A DNA stretch of 64,000 bases from Chryseotalea sanaruensis (GTDB lineage: Bacteria > Bacteroidota > Bacteroidia > Cytophagales > Cyclobacteriaceae), in NCBI RefSeq assembly GCF_003990915.1, contig NZ_BHXQ01000001.1:861402-925401 (forward strand), in the 5' to 3' direction. The position numbers and the translations under genes are program-made. The stretch's first letter is position 1; every line of letters starts with the position of its first letter. Of the stretch, positions 1 to 10,900 are shown piece by piece. The notes under the pieces were generated by a model. The model saw only the letters and a program-made list of their open reading frames with translations, was not told the origin of the DNA and searched no databases.

Positions 1-1
1 A

Positions 2-451
2 AATGGCGTTGAAACCTTGAAGCAAATACGCAGTAACGGAGTAAAAACACCCATCTTAATGCTCAGTGCGCACCCTGAGGATCAGTATGCTTTGCGTGTG
101 CTCAAAGCAGGTGCTTCAGGCTTTTTAAACAAAGACATCGCTACTGATGAATTACTTGCTGCCATAAGTAAAATTCTATCTGGTAAAAAGTACATCTCTG
201 CAGCGGTAGCAGAAATGCTTGCCGAATTTCAAACCGATACAAGTCATAAGTCTGCTCACGAACTTCTCTCCGATCGGGAAATGCAAATGCTTCAACTCAT
301 TGGTTCAGGAAAGACTGTTTCTGAAATTGCGGAGCAGATATCACTTAGCGTGAACACAATCAGTACCTACCGCACACGACTTTTAGAAAAACTGTGTCTC
401 AAAAACAATGCAGAACTGATCAAGTATGCAATAGATCACGGATTAGTATAG
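2..451 (+). CDS. NarL/LuxR-family response regulator (5' truncated)
   Basis: The reading frame is open at the left edge, so the start codon and the phospho-acceptor Asp lie outside the window. What remains is the second half of a CheY-like receiver (NGVETLKQIR, then LMLSAHPEDQ with the conserved Ser, and FLNKDIATDE with the conserved Lys), a linker, and a LuxR-type helix-turn-helix (LLSDREMQMLQLI, SEIAEQISLSVNTISTYR). Regulators of this class bind DNA as dimers after phosphorylation by a sensor kinase. No kinase is visible next to it; the partner is probably upstream of the window. A TTG at 17 is an internal codon, not a real start. Family assignment is firm, target genes unknown. Confidence 0.9.
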   Translation, partial: NGVETLKQIRSNGVKTPILMLSAHPEDQYALRVLKAGASGFLNKDIATDELLAAISKILSGKKYISAAVAEMLAEFQTDTSHKSAHELLSDREMQMLQLIGSGKTVSEIAEQISLSVNTISTYRTRLLEKLCLKNNAELIKYAIDHGLV

Positions 452-739
452 TCTACCGTTGGACATAGTTGGTTTAAGTCATCCAAAAATCAATCTAGCT
501 GGATTAACCGCTTTACTTCATAGTAACCCACCAATGTAGTACAAACCACTACGTTCTTATCATTATTCAACCTAGTTGATACTGCATTACAATTCATGTG
601 TTTTGTAGTACAGTACAGCTTGTCAGAATTATTACTATTTAATTCTTCGCTGATTGGTAGATACCTCTGCTTTCCAATGATTACGCTTTAAACAGCTATA
701 ACAATTCGCTCTCAAACGATTGACGTTAATCGCAAATTT

Positions 740-2164
740 ATGATAAAGAAATCCCTCTTCACGCTGCTCATTAGTTGTATTAGTCTACTAACAATAGGCC
801 AAAACATTGGCATAAACGGCACTGGTGCATTACCCGACACGAAAGCCATGCTCGACATTGTTTCCACCACAAGTGGTTTACTTATTCCTCGCATGACTAC
901 CACACAACGCGATGCCATCACATCACCTCCGAATGGGTTGCAGATTTATAATATTACTACCAACACGCATGATATTTATAGAGGTACACAATGGGAATCT
1001 ATGGCTTCAATCAATCCAGGAGCAAATTTAGTATACGTCTATTCCCTTGCTGATCTCCCTTCACCTTCTGGTGGTGGCATCACACTTGACGCTAACAAAA
1101 TGTATGTCTTCTCTGGGATTGTAAATATTTCACCCAACTACCTTAATCTTAATGGCGCAGGTCTTAGAGGAACAGATCCTGCCAAAGATGGCGTTATGTC
1201 ATCAGTAAGTGGTGGTGTTTTGAGAAGCACAGGCGTATCTGTATTTCTGGAAAATATAGCTGTTATACCATTTAGTGCGGGCACAAAAGCTTATGATTTT
1301 ACTGATGCAACAGGTACTAAGTATTGTAACCTGTTTTCAGGTTGCTCTGTAGTAGAAATTGGTGTAGCCAGTTTAGGTGTAGGGCAAGTCAGTGGTTTTA
1401 AAGCCACTACAATTATGAAAAATTATTGGAGCTGTGCAGATGGCATTAAAGTAACCGGTACAGTGGACAAGTTTGCCTCAGCATATAATTTCATTACAGG
1501 AATTGCCAGTGGTGGTAAAGGAATAGAGTTTCTCTCCGGCTTAACTATCAATGATATCGATCTTTCAAATAACTATTTTATCTACACAGGTCAAACAGGT
1601 GTAAAGGTAAATGCAGGTGCAACAATTGATCGTGGACGTATGACCACCAATATGTTTCGCGGAGTAACAACTTATATAACAGGTTTTGACTCCTACACGC
1701 CTGAATGGGAAATGCGGCAAAATACAAACATTCCTAACTCAAGAGCATTCAGCTCTTTGTATATGAATAATAATGCAACTTCCACCTCACTACCAGTTGT
1801 GAGTACATTTTACAAAATAGCAGGTACAACTACACCACTCAATGAAAAGCGTTTCACAGCAAGCAATAACAGACTAACTTATAACGGTAAAGATGCTATT
1901 GCAGGCAAAATACTAGTGATTATTGGCGTCAAAGCACCAAGCAATAATTCCGACTTTTCGATTGCCATTGCTAAAAACGGAACTGCCATATCAATTCCCA
2001 ATGGATCAATGGCAGCTACGAATGCTAATCAAAGCTTCCAAATTACGCTTGAGACTGAAGTTGACTTAAATACAAATGATTACATCGAGGTATTCATAAG
2101 AAAAAATAATACGAACACATCTAGCATAACAGTTGAAGAATTACAATTTAGAATTACAGACTAA
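740..2164 (+). CDS. Secreted tail-fibre/adhesin-like protein
   Basis: The 474-residue protein begins with a signal peptide (MIKKSLFTLLISCISLLTIGQ, cut after Gln-21 or nearby). Next comes a segment typical of Bacteroidota surface proteins that resemble phage tail fibres (AMLDIVSTTSGLLIPRMTTT, then GLQIYNITTNT and a GTQWESM motif). The middle is rich in Gly, Asn, Thr and short hydrophobic repeats, as in a right-handed beta-helix; the last 120 residues look like a compact beta domain. It carries no T9SS sorting domain of its own. The next gene starts 6 bases after its stop, so the two are probably co-transcribed. Function is not known; a surface or matrix role is inferred from the signal peptide and fold pattern. 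Confidence 0.75.
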   Translation: MIKKSLFTLLISCISLLTIGQNIGINGTGALPDTKAMLDIVSTTSGLLIPRMTTTQRDAITSPPNGLQIYNITTNTHDIYRGTQWESMASINPGANLVYVYSLADLPSPSGGGITLDANKMYVFSGIVNISPNYLNLNGAGLRGTDPAKDGVMSSVSGGVLRSTGVSVFLENIAVIPFSAGTKAYDFTDATGTKYCNLFSGCSVVEIGVASLGVGQVSGFKATTIMKNYWSCADGIKVTGTVDKFASAYNFITGIASGGKGIEFLSGLTINDIDLSNNYFIYTGQTGVKVNAGATIDRGRMTTNMFRGVTTYITGFDSYTPEWEMRQNTNIPNSRAFSSLYMNNNATSTSLPVVSTFYKIAGTTTPLNEKRFTASNNRLTYNGKDAIAGKILVIIGVKAPSNNSDFSIAIAKNGTAISIPNGSMAATNANQSFQITLETEVDLNTNDYIEVFIRKNNTNTSSITVEELQFRITD

Positions 2165-2170
2165 TTCGGC

Positions 2171-5125
2171 ATGAAAAAAACACTTTTATTTTTATGCGTA
2201 TTAATAGTCTGTTGTATTAATGAAAATAGTAACGCCCAAGCCAGGGTGATACTTAATGGTGCTTCTATTGTTATAGCAGAAGGGGCACAATTAGTTGTTG
2301 ACAATTCAGCCCCAGATGCCATCACCCACAATTCGGGCTTCATTGTAAGTGAGGGCGAACACAATATTATTAAATGGAATATCGGCACAACTATAGGAAC
2401 GTACACCATTCCATGGGGTTATAATGCAAATTACATTCCACTCACCCTTTTTAAAACAGCAGGCATTGGAAATGGTCATTTTCTATTCTCCACTTATCAT
2501 ACCGGATGGCAGAACAGTGCGGAATTACCGATTGGCGTTGCCAACATGCATGGTGCATCTGGCACGGACAACTCTGCTTTTGCTTCTGATCGATTTTGGC
2601 AAATCAATGCTCAAAATTATACAGCTAAACCCACACTTTCATCCCTTGCGCTTACCTACATCGATGTTGAGCACTCAACCGTTGGCAATACGATCAACGA
2701 AAATAATTTAAGGGCAAATCGTTATAACAGCAATTTAGCTAGTTGGACAGATAACATATTAGAAAGTACACTGAACACTGCCGATAATACGGTAATCGTT
2801 AATTCAGTAGACGAGGCAAATCTAAACGATTGGTGGGTTGTCGGTATGTTGGGTGTAAATCTGTATTGGGTGGCACCTTCTGGTTCTACCTCAAATCTTT
2901 CTGCCAACTGGTCATTAACTTCTGGCGGTGTGGGCAATGCAGGTATTCCGAGTTTGGTAGATGCCATGATTTTTGATAGTAACAGCACAGTAGATAGTGA
3001 AATTGATGCAGATCTAACGGTTGCTAATTTTATTATTGATGCTGATTACACTGGAACTATTACACAAGGTGGAAGTAAAATTACGGTTACTAATATAGCT
3101 GAATTTTCAGGTGGAACGTTTACAGGCGGAACTGCCGACATAGTTGTAGATGGAACATTAACTCTTTCAGGAATCGACTTCACATCCACATCCACTACGC
3201 TAGAAATTAAAGAAAATTTAATAGTCAGCAGTGGAAGCTTTATCCACAACAATGGAACTGTACAATTTTCTGGCACTACAACTCAAAATATTGATGGACT
3301 AGTCGAGAATACGTTTAATCATATTAGTATAACAAACACTACTTCCAATCCTGGTGTGAGTATTGAAAGTAACCAAAATCTGGAGGGTGTATTAACCTTG
3401 GTTGATAATTCGATAGTGGATGCAGATGGAAGTAATAACACTGCGATATTCACCTTAATTTCCAATAGCGATAACCCTACCAATGATGCAGCTATTGGCA
3501 TACTTCCTGCTGGAGCACAAGTTACAGGAAATGTAACGGTTCAGCGCTTCATGGCTAAAGAAGGACCTGATAACAATCGGATATACCGCTACATTTCATC
3601 TCCTGTTCAAAATGCGGCCGTAAGTGATTTTCAAAATGAAATTCCGGTAACTGGCACTTTTACCGGAGCCAGTACATGTTCAGGGTGCCTTCCAAATCAA
3701 TCCATGTTTTCATACGATGAAACGGATATAGCAGACACCGATGGAAGTGGAACAGCTGACCTTAACGATGGTTATGTCAATTTTCCAATTGCAGCTAACT
3801 CAGAGACATTTATACCCGGAAAAGGATATACTGTATATGTTAGAGGTAATATTTTAAGTACAACGATGTGGGATCTGCGTGGCACTGTCAACACAGGAAA
3901 TGCCACAAGTATTTCATTGCCCATAACGTATACATCATCTGGAGATATTTTGAATGATGGATGGAATCTTGTCGGCAACCCCATGCCTTCATCAATTGAT
4001 TGGGATGCAAACACCGGGTGGACAAAAACAAATCTGGACGCTACAATCTATTTAGCAGACAATGGCAATAGTACACTTCAATATGCCACATGGAACGGCA
4101 CAACAGGAACTAATGGAGGTTCGCGCTTCATTGCAATAGGTCAGGGCTTTTGGGTTAAGGCGAATGGAGAGAATCCAGTACTAAGCACTAATGAAAATAC
4201 GAAGGCTGCTGGGACGCAAACTACCTTTTTTAGAGAAGGCGCTCTAGAAAACCTGCTGCGAATAACCATGACAACAGGAATAACCCGTGATGAAGCAGTT
4301 GTGCATTTTCGTGAGGATGCTACAACTGATTTTGATATTTCAGCAGATGCATGGAAACTAAATAATCAACTGTTCAACCTTAGCACATTATCAAGTAACA
4401 ATGAAAAACTAGCCATTAATTCCTGGTCTGAATTATTGTGCAGCACTTCAATTAAACTCAGCGTAACGGAAGCCGCCATGGGTACATATACGCTTAAGTT
4501 CACCAATATCGATTCATTCACTGATGATACACAACTTGTTTTGAATGATGCCTTTGCAACTAATTCAATTACTATTGTTGAAAATTTAGAATACACCTTT
4601 ACTGTTACATCAGATCCAAATTCGCAAGGCACTGATCGCTTTGTTTTACATTTCCAAAGGGAAGCCCCTCCTATTGTTATTCAAACAGTAGCAGAAGAAC
4701 TTTCAGTGGGCTTTACTGAAAATATTCAATGGTATTTCAATGGGCGCCCAATACCTGGTGCAACTCTCCCAAGCATCCAGCCTGACTCATCCGGTACCTA
4801 TAGCGTGGTGGTTAACTATAACGGCTGTGTCCTCGAAGGGTCAGCTGAATTTCTCGTGACCGCCATTGATGAAGTTATAGAGGACTCCCCTATTGTCTAT
4901 CCTAATCCAGCAACCGAAAAAGTATATATACAATCACAAAAGGGTGGTATGGAAACGATTTACCTGATCAACGCTTTAGGGCAACAAGTTGACAAAATTC
5001 AATCATCTATAGTTGGTGAACAGCAGACGGAGATATTCTCAATGGAAGAGAGGCCAATTGGTGTATACCTAATTAAAATTATTAAAGGGCAAAATGTGTA
5101 CCTGAAAAGAATTATTAAAAACTAA
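2171..5125 (+). CDS. T9SS type A sorting-domain secreted protein
   Basis: A 984-residue exported protein with a signal peptide (MKKTLLFLCVLIVCCINENSNA). The N-terminal third is beta-rich with an extended YWVAPSGSTSNLSANW segment; residues about 270-430 form Thr/Gly-rich beta-helix-like repeats. A second beta region follows, then an Ig-like segment near residue 850 (IQWYFNGRPIPGAT). The C-terminus is a type A T9SS sorting domain: PIVYPNPATEKVYIQ, YLINALGQQV, and the terminal GVYLIKIIKGQNVYLKRI. Proteins with this tail cross the outer membrane through the T9SS and are usually anchored or released at the cell surface. It sits between the tail-fibre-like gene (6-base gap) and a 64-residue peptide gene (4-base gap), so a three-gene unit is likely. 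Ligand or substrate unknown. Confidence 0.88.
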   Translation: MKKTLLFLCVLIVCCINENSNAQARVILNGASIVIAEGAQLVVDNSAPDAITHNSGFIVSEGEHNIIKWNIGTTIGTYTIPWGYNANYIPLTLFKTAGIGNGHFLFSTYHTGWQNSAELPIGVANMHGASGTDNSAFASDRFWQINAQNYTAKPTLSSLALTYIDVEHSTVGNTINENNLRANRYNSNLASWTDNILESTLNTADNTVIVNSVDEANLNDWWVVGMLGVNLYWVAPSGSTSNLSANWSLTSGGVGNAGIPSLVDAMIFDSNSTVDSEIDADLTVANFIIDADYTGTITQGGSKITVTNIAEFSGGTFTGGTADIVVDGTLTLSGIDFTSTSTTLEIKENLIVSSGSFIHNNGTVQFSGTTTQNIDGLVENTFNHISITNTTSNPGVSIESNQNLEGVLTLVDNSIVDADGSNNTAIFTLISNSDNPTNDAAIGILPAGAQVTGNVTVQRFMAKEGPDNNRIYRYISSPVQNAAVSDFQNEIPVTGTFTGASTCSGCLPNQSMFSYDETDIADTDGSGTADLNDGYVNFPIAANSETFIPGKGYTVYVRGNILSTTMWDLRGTVNTGNATSISLPITYTSSGDILNDGWNLVGNPMPSSIDWDANTGWTKTNLDATIYLADNGNSTLQYATWNGTTGTNGGSRFIAIGQGFWVKANGENPVLSTNENTKAAGTQTTFFREGALENLLRITMTTGITRDEAVVHFREDATTDFDISADAWKLNNQLFNLSTLSSNNEKLAINSWSELLCSTSIKLSVTEAAMGTYTLKFTNIDSFTDDTQLVLNDAFATNSITIVENLEYTFTVTSDPNSQGTDRFVLHFQREAPPIVIQTVAEELSVGFTENIQWYFNGRPIPGATLPSIQPDSSGTYSVVVNYNGCVLEGSAEFLVTAIDEVIEDSPIVYPNPATEKVYIQSQKGGMETIYLINALGQQVDKIQSSIVGEQQTEIFSMEERPIGVYLIKIIKGQNVYLKRIIKN

Positions 5126-5129
5126 TATT

Positions 5130-5324
5130 ATGAATACCCCCACATTCTTAACCATTGTTCTTGTCATTTCATGCACTAGTCTTTTTGCACAGCCTGGCAA
5201 TCCTAATAAAGCCCCAGATCAAAATGCTGTTCCTATTCAAGGTGAGTGGATAATTGTTTTGATTGGAGGTCTTTTAGGAGTAGCAAAAGTTTTAAAATAC
5301 AGAAGACAGGCAATCCAAAAATAA
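5130..5324 (+). CDS. Small exported single-pass membrane peptide
   Basis: A 64-residue protein: signal-like segment (MNTPTFLTIVLVISCTSLFAQ), a short polar Pro/Asn/Gln stretch, a second hydrophobic segment (WIIVLIGGLLGVAKVL) and a basic tail (KYRRQAIQK). The layout with an IGGLLGVAKVLKYRR-type end is seen in many small Bacteroidota proteins encoded next to T9SS cargo, but I know of no assigned function. It starts 4 bases after the stop of the T9SS cargo gene, indicating translation from the same message. The tail resembles the transmembrane-plus-basic anchor of surface sorting signals without a sortase-type motif. Confidence 0.7.
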   Translation: MNTPTFLTIVLVISCTSLFAQPGNPNKAPDQNAVPIQGEWIIVLIGGLLGVAKVLKYRRQAIQK

Positions 5325-5608
5325 ATGAACAGTCCTACCTAACATTGTTTTATCAGCCATAGTACCGCCACCAAATACCAGATATTGTTTGTTTAATCTA
5401 GCAGCCATGTTAGAAAGAGTGCAATTGGGCATGCCTGCTCTTCTCGCTTTTCATCTAAGTCTATTGTACTAACCTTCAACAAACGCTATTGAAAGGTAAA
5501 TCCCAAGAATTATGTAGTAATAAAAGTGACAAACATTGTCTAATACCTCCTACAGAAAAATGGCCTGTTCTTGATCAACTTGCAAGCATAAAATATAATC
5601 AATACCTG

Positions 5609-6022
5609 ATGAGAATATTAAAAGTCGTAACCGTTGATGATTCACCAATCATTGCAGAGCGTCTACAAACTATCCTTGCTCAGATAGATCATATAAATTT
5701 TGTTGGTAATGCAAATAATATTACCTCAGCGCTTAGTTTGATTGATCATGCGCAGCCACAGGTAGTCATTCTGGACATCAATCTGGAAGCTGATCTTCCA
5801 GATCTAAACGGGATTAACTTGTTAATTATGCTGCGTAAGAAATACCTAAACATGAAGATTATCATGCTTACTAACATTACCCACCTGCAATATCGCAATA
5901 CATGCCTCGCAAACGGAGCAGACTATTTTTTAGATAAATCAAATGAGTTTGAAAAGATAACAGAGATCGTGGGAGGTTTTACCAAACAAGCTGAACGCAA
6001 TTTTATTAGTAATGAGGAATAA
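5609..6022 (+). CDS. Single-domain response regulator (CheY-like)
   Basis: From the ATG at 5609 this is a 137-residue receiver: acidic pair VDDS at residues 8-11, phospho-acceptor Asp in VVILDINLE, Thr/Ser in IIMLTNITH and Lys in YFLDKSNEF. No output domain follows. A longer frame back to a TTG at 5489 is possible, but it adds 40 residues unlike a receiver, so the ATG is preferred. The end overlaps the start of the next sensor kinase gene by 11 bases, which points to translational coupling and partnership. It probably acts by protein contact or phosphotransfer. Confidence 0.87.
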   Translation: MRILKVVTVDDSPIIAERLQTILAQIDHINFVGNANNITSALSLIDHAQPQVVILDINLEADLPDLNGINLLIMLRKKYLNMKIIMLTNITHLQYRNTCLANGADYFLDKSNEFEKITEIVGGFTKQAERNFISNEE

Positions 6023-7487
6023 AGAGAACTTTTCTTTCGGAGTCTTAAGCTGGGTTAGTCTAATTGTTATCCTAAGTACAGGAATACTAGAAATGGTGAG
6101 CCCTGAAGGTGTATTCCTTTCTTGGGGATACATTGTAGGTGTGCTTGTGGCGCTAATGTCAGAGAAAAAACGTGACATCATCATATCGGTGATATTGTCC
6201 TTAATATTTGTAAGCATTTCGTTTTTCAGAATTGAAGATGAAGCCGAGCTACTTACAATTTTAATAACAAGATCGTATGCCTTAATAGGTCTGGGGTTTA
6301 TGGGGTATTTTGTGCTGCGTTACATTAAGCGCGAACTAAAAACAGCCAATGAAAAAACGTTAATGGCTGGAATTTTTTCGCATGGTACACAGGGTATTAT
6401 TTTAACAAAACAAAATGGAGAGATCGTTATGGTTAATCCATTCGCAGAAGTACTTTTCGGCTTTAAGGCGAATACATTAACCAGATGCAATATCAACCAA
6501 TTAATTAAACAAACCACAGTAAGTGAAACACCAAATGATTTATCAGCGATTCCAAATAAATTTAAAGCAATCAGAAACGATGGTGAAGAATTTGCTGCAG
6601 AGATAAGCGCCAATCATTACCATTCTGGCGGAGAGTACTACACAGTACAATTCATTACAGACATTACCCAACGTAACGCTGACGAAGAAAAACTTTTGGC
6701 CCAAAAGCAAGAATTGGAAATAGTGAATCAGCAGTTAAAGTCATTCTCTTATTCAGTCTCGCATGATTTACGCTCACCTTTACGTGCAGTAGGTGGTTAT
6801 GCGGAAATGTTGGCTGAAGATTATAGTACCCGCCTGGATGAAGAAGCAAACAGATTGCTTAGAAACATCCGAAGCAATGCCAAGCGTATGGGGACCTTAA
6901 TTGATGACTTACTTACTTTTTCACGTTTGGGGCGAAAAGAAGTACACAAGCGAATGATCAATATGAATCAGATAGCTGAGGCAGCATTAGCTGAAGTTTC
7001 AGAATCGCTAACACACCAAGCAAAAGTTACCATCGAGGCATTACCTGAGGTAATGGCCGATCAGTCATTAATGAGACATGTACTCACCAACTTAGTATCA
7101 AATGCAATTAAGTATTCATCTAAATGTACCGAACCGATAGTTAAAATAAGCTTCACCCAAGATGAAAATGACTTTATATTTTGTGTGAGCGATAATGGTG
7201 TAGGCTTCGATATGAAGTATGTGAACAAATTGTTTGGCGTTTTTCAACGTCTTCATCTTGACAGTGAATTTGAAGGCACTGGTGTTGGATTAGCCATTGT
7301 CTATAGAATCATTCAAAAACATGGCGGTACAATACGCGCTGAGGCTAAAGTAGGTGCTGGAGCCGCATTTTATTTCACTTTACCGCTGGAGCAATCTAAT
7401 TCGGCTACTGTACAAACAAGTGATTCGATAGGATATACGGTGGAAACAACGAGATTTCTGGGATCGCAGAAATCGAATAACAATTAA
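6012..7487 (+). CDS. Membrane sensor histidine kinase with PAS domain
   Basis: A 491-residue kinase. Residues about 10-105 hold several hydrophobic segments (LIVILSTGILEMV, WGYIVGVLVALM, IIISVILSLIFVSISFF, ALIGLGFMGYFVL), giving a multi-pass membrane sensor. A PAS domain follows (about 120-225, ending FITDITQRN), then a coiled linker, a HisKA domain with phospho-acceptor His-251 in SVSHDLRSPLRAVGGY, and an HATPase_c domain (N box LVSNAIKYS, G1 DNGVGFD, G2 GTGVGLAI). The HisKA type resembles bacteriophytochrome-like kinases. It overlaps the preceding receiver gene by 11 bases, and another receiver gene begins 9 bases after its stop. The signal sensed is unknown. Confidence 0.92.
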   Translation: MRNKENFSFGVLSWVSLIVILSTGILEMVSPEGVFLSWGYIVGVLVALMSEKKRDIIISVILSLIFVSISFFRIEDEAELLTILITRSYALIGLGFMGYFVLRYIKRELKTANEKTLMAGIFSHGTQGIILTKQNGEIVMVNPFAEVLFGFKANTLTRCNINQLIKQTTVSETPNDLSAIPNKFKAIRNDGEEFAAEISANHYHSGGEYYTVQFITDITQRNADEEKLLAQKQELEIVNQQLKSFSYSVSHDLRSPLRAVGGYAEMLAEDYSTRLDEEANRLLRNIRSNAKRMGTLIDDLLTFSRLGRKEVHKRMINMNQIAEAALAEVSESLTHQAKVTIEALPEVMADQSLMRHVLTNLVSNAIKYSSKCTEPIVKISFTQDENDFIFCVSDNGVGFDMKYVNKLFGVFQRLHLDSEFEGTGVGLAIVYRIIQKHGGTIRAEAKVGAGAAFYFTLPLEQSNSATVQTSDSIGYTVETTRFLGSQKSNNN

Positions 7488-7496
7488 TATGTATGT

Positions 7497-7937
7497 ATGA
7501 AAAATTCGATTGTTGAAATTCTACTCATAGAAGATAACGAGCATGATGCCGAAATGACCATTCGTGCATTAAAAAAAAATAGAATAACAAATGGTGTTAT
7601 TCATTTAAAGGATGGTGAGCAGGCGTTACATTTTCTTTTTGGAACTGGAGAGTTTGATGGAAGAAATACAAACGAAAAACCCAAAGTTATTCTATTGGAC
7701 TTAAAAATGCCTAAAGTAGATGGCATAGAAGTGTTGCAACAAATAAAATCAAATGAATTAACCAAAACCATACCCGTAGTGGTACTTACCTCTTCTAAAG
7801 AGAATCCTGACATAGAGAAATGCTATGCATTGGGAGTCAATAGCTACATCGTAAAACCAGTAGATTTCACTGGCTTTATGGAGGCAATTACCCACTCTGG
7901 TATGTACTGGGTTATGCTAAATCAACCTCCCCAATGA
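7497..7937 (+). CDS. Single-domain response regulator (Rcp1-like)
   Basis: A 146-residue receiver of the type paired with phytochrome-like kinases. It has the acidic triad ED at 12-13, phospho-acceptor Asp-68 in VILLDLKMPKVDG, Thr-98/Ser in VVLTSSKENPD, and Lys-120 in YIVKPVDF. The long loop with FLFGTGEFDGRN before the acceptor strand is typical of Rcp1-like proteins. There is no DNA-binding domain. It lies 9 bases after one kinase and overlaps the next, larger kinase by 4 bases (ATGA), so it may receive phosphate from either. Confidence 0.9.
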   Translation: MKNSIVEILLIEDNEHDAEMTIRALKKNRITNGVIHLKDGEQALHFLFGTGEFDGRNTNEKPKVILLDLKMPKVDGIEVLQQIKSNELTKTIPVVVLTSSKENPDIEKCYALGVNSYIVKPVDFTGFMEAITHSGMYWVMLNQPPQ

Positions 7938-10900
7938 AAAGTGCGCTTGTCCCTATTCTGCGTAGCAACCCAATAAAAATACTACACCTGGAAGATCAAC
8001 CTTCCGATGCAGATCAAGTTGCGTACATCTTAAAAAAAGCAGATATAGCATTTGAGTTAAAACTTGTTTCAACCCGTATAGAGTATATTGATGCATTAGA
8101 AACTTTTGAGCCGGAGGTTGTTTTAAGCGATCATAGTCTCCCCTCTTTTAATTCCATAGAGGCTCTAGAAATATTACGGACAACGAAATCAAAAATTCCA
8201 TTTGTATTAATTACAGGCACTGTCTCTGAAGAGTTTGCTGTAGAAGCCATGCACGCAGGTGCAGATGATTACATTTTAAAGGATCGCATGCAACGCCTAC
8301 CCAATGCAGTAACGAACGCATTGCAAAAATATCAAATAAAAAAAGAGCAAGAAGAGGCAGAAACAAAAATTAAAGAAAGTGAAGCAAAGTACCGCTCCTT
8401 TTTTGAGAATAGTATGGACGGCATGATGCTTACCATAACAGACGGAAAGATTTTAGCAGCCAATCCAGCAGCTTGTGCTATGTTCAACATGACAGAGCAG
8501 GAAATCTGCGAATCAGGAAGATTTGGACTAGTTGATCTTTCTGACCCACGTCTTATGCCGTTAATCGAACAACGTCAGCTTACAGGCAATGCACGTGGTG
8601 AGGTCACCTTTCAGCGTAAAGATGGCAGCAAGTTCCCAGGAGAAATAACCTCATCGCTATTTGTCGATGCCTATGGCAACGAAAGAACATCCATGATTAT
8701 TAGGGATATAACCGAAAGAATTGTAGCAGAAGAAAAAATTGCAACAACCACTTCCTCACTTCAAAAAGCGCTTGATGAATTGAAAAAAGTAATGGATTCG
8801 TCACTCGATATGATTTGTGCGGTTGACGAAGACGGCTGCTTCTTACAGGTGAGTGCTGCAAGTGAAATGATTTTAGGATATGCTCCTGATGAATTGCTCG
8901 GTAAAAAGATTTTTAACTTTGTTTATCCAGAAGATCTCAGCAAAACAGAACACTCAGCTCAACATGTTATGGCAGGCAATGCCCTTACCAATTTCGAAAA
9001 TCGATATGTTCGTAAAGACGGATCGCTGGTCACGATAGCATGGTCAGCTCGCTGGGATGAAAACGAAAGAATTAGGTATGGAGTGGCAAGGGACGTTACC
9101 AAATTAAAGAATGCAGAAAAACTTATTGTAGCAGAACGTAAACGACTATCGGATTTGTTTATGAATGCCCCTGTGAGTATGTGTATAACGAAGGGCAAAG
9201 ATTATGTCTTTGAACTTGCTAACCCGATATACCTTGAATTGTCAGGGAAGAAAAATATCATTGGTAAACCTTTCCGTGAAGTCTTTCCAGAGTTAGAGGG
9301 GCATGACTTAGTTAAATTACTTGATAGTATTTATGACAGTGGCCAGCCCTTTCAGGCCAATGAGATTGAATATAAAATTGACCGTGACGGTAATGGTAAC
9401 TTTACCTCCATGTACCAAAATGTGTTTCAACAGCCCTATCGAGATATAGATGGTAACGTAGCTGGATTATTCTATTTCGGGGTTGATGTAACAGAACAAG
9501 TAGTGGCACGGAGGAAAATTGAAGAAGCTCAAAAACGCTATAGACAGATTGTAGAGACGGCACAGGAGGGCATTTGGGTAGTTGATCGATTAGATAAGAC
9601 CACATTTGTAAACGGTAAAATGTGTGAATTGTTTGGATATACACCCGAGGAAATGATTGGCGAAGAGATTTATGCATTTATGGATGATGAAGGTAAGGAA
9701 ATTGCAGCTAATCTTATGCAAGAGCGAAAAAATGGTAAGTCTGGGCAAGGTCATTTTAAATACATCTCAAAAACAGGCAAAGAAATATGGACGAATATAT
9801 CTGCTAATCCCTTATTTGGAGAAGATGGATCTTATGAAGGTGCGCTTGCTATGATTACAGATATTACTGAACAAAAAAAGATAGAGGAAGAAAACAAAAA
9901 ACTTTCGGATGTAGCCAGTCTTACCGTAAACGCTGTAATTGTTACAGACATCGAAGGCCGAATAACCTGGGTTAATAAAGGCTTTGAACGAATTACAGAG
10001 TATACCTTAATAGAAGTAATGGGCCAAAAGCCAGGTCATTTACTACAAGGACCCAATACGGATAAAGCTACAAGTAAGTACATGGGTGATTGTATTAAAA
10101 ACAGTCAGGGATTTCGTGTCGAGATTTTGAATTACAGTAAGTCTGGGCGCGAGTATTGGTTAGATATTGAAGTTAGACCTATACACAATAGTCAACATAA
10201 GCTTACAGGATTTATGGCGATTGAGCAAGATATTACTGATCAGAAAAAAGTTGAACTTGAAAGACTGGCACTTATTGATAGCCTTCAGAATAGGAATAAA
10301 GACCTACAGCAATTCTCGTATATCGTATCGCATAATCTAAGGGCTCCTATTGCAAAAATTATGGGACTAGTAAGCATAATGGAAAGTGAATCCGAGGAAA
10401 ATAAATTCTTACTAACCAAATTAAATGAAGAAGCTGCTCAACTCGATGAAGTTGTAAAAGATATTAATACTATTGTTTCTGCACGCAAATCTACTAAGGA
10501 AAAGATGGAACAAATTTTCTTTGAGACAAAAGTTAATCTTATCAGACAAGTATTAGAGGAGACCATATCAGAGAATCAAGCGACTATAATTACGGATTTT
10601 TCGGCTGCCCCCAATATATGGAGTATTAAGAGTTATGTCTACAGCATTATGTATAATCTTATTTCAAATTCCATTAAGTACAGAAAAACAGATGTGCCGC
10701 CCCTTATTGAGGTGCGAAGTACTCAAGATGAAAAATTTATTTGCTTATCCGTAAAAGATAATGGTGAGGGTATTGATCTTGTCAAAAACGGAAATAAGTT
10801 ATTTGGTTTGTATAAGCGATTTCATACCGGAAATGTTCCTGGAAAAGGAATAGGACTCAATTTAATAAAAACACATGCCGAGTCACTTGGTGGACGTGTT

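Noticed and set aside
5489..5608. TTG-started extension of the first single-domain receiver
   Set aside because: The 40 added residues do not fit a receiver, and an ATG follows directly at 5609.
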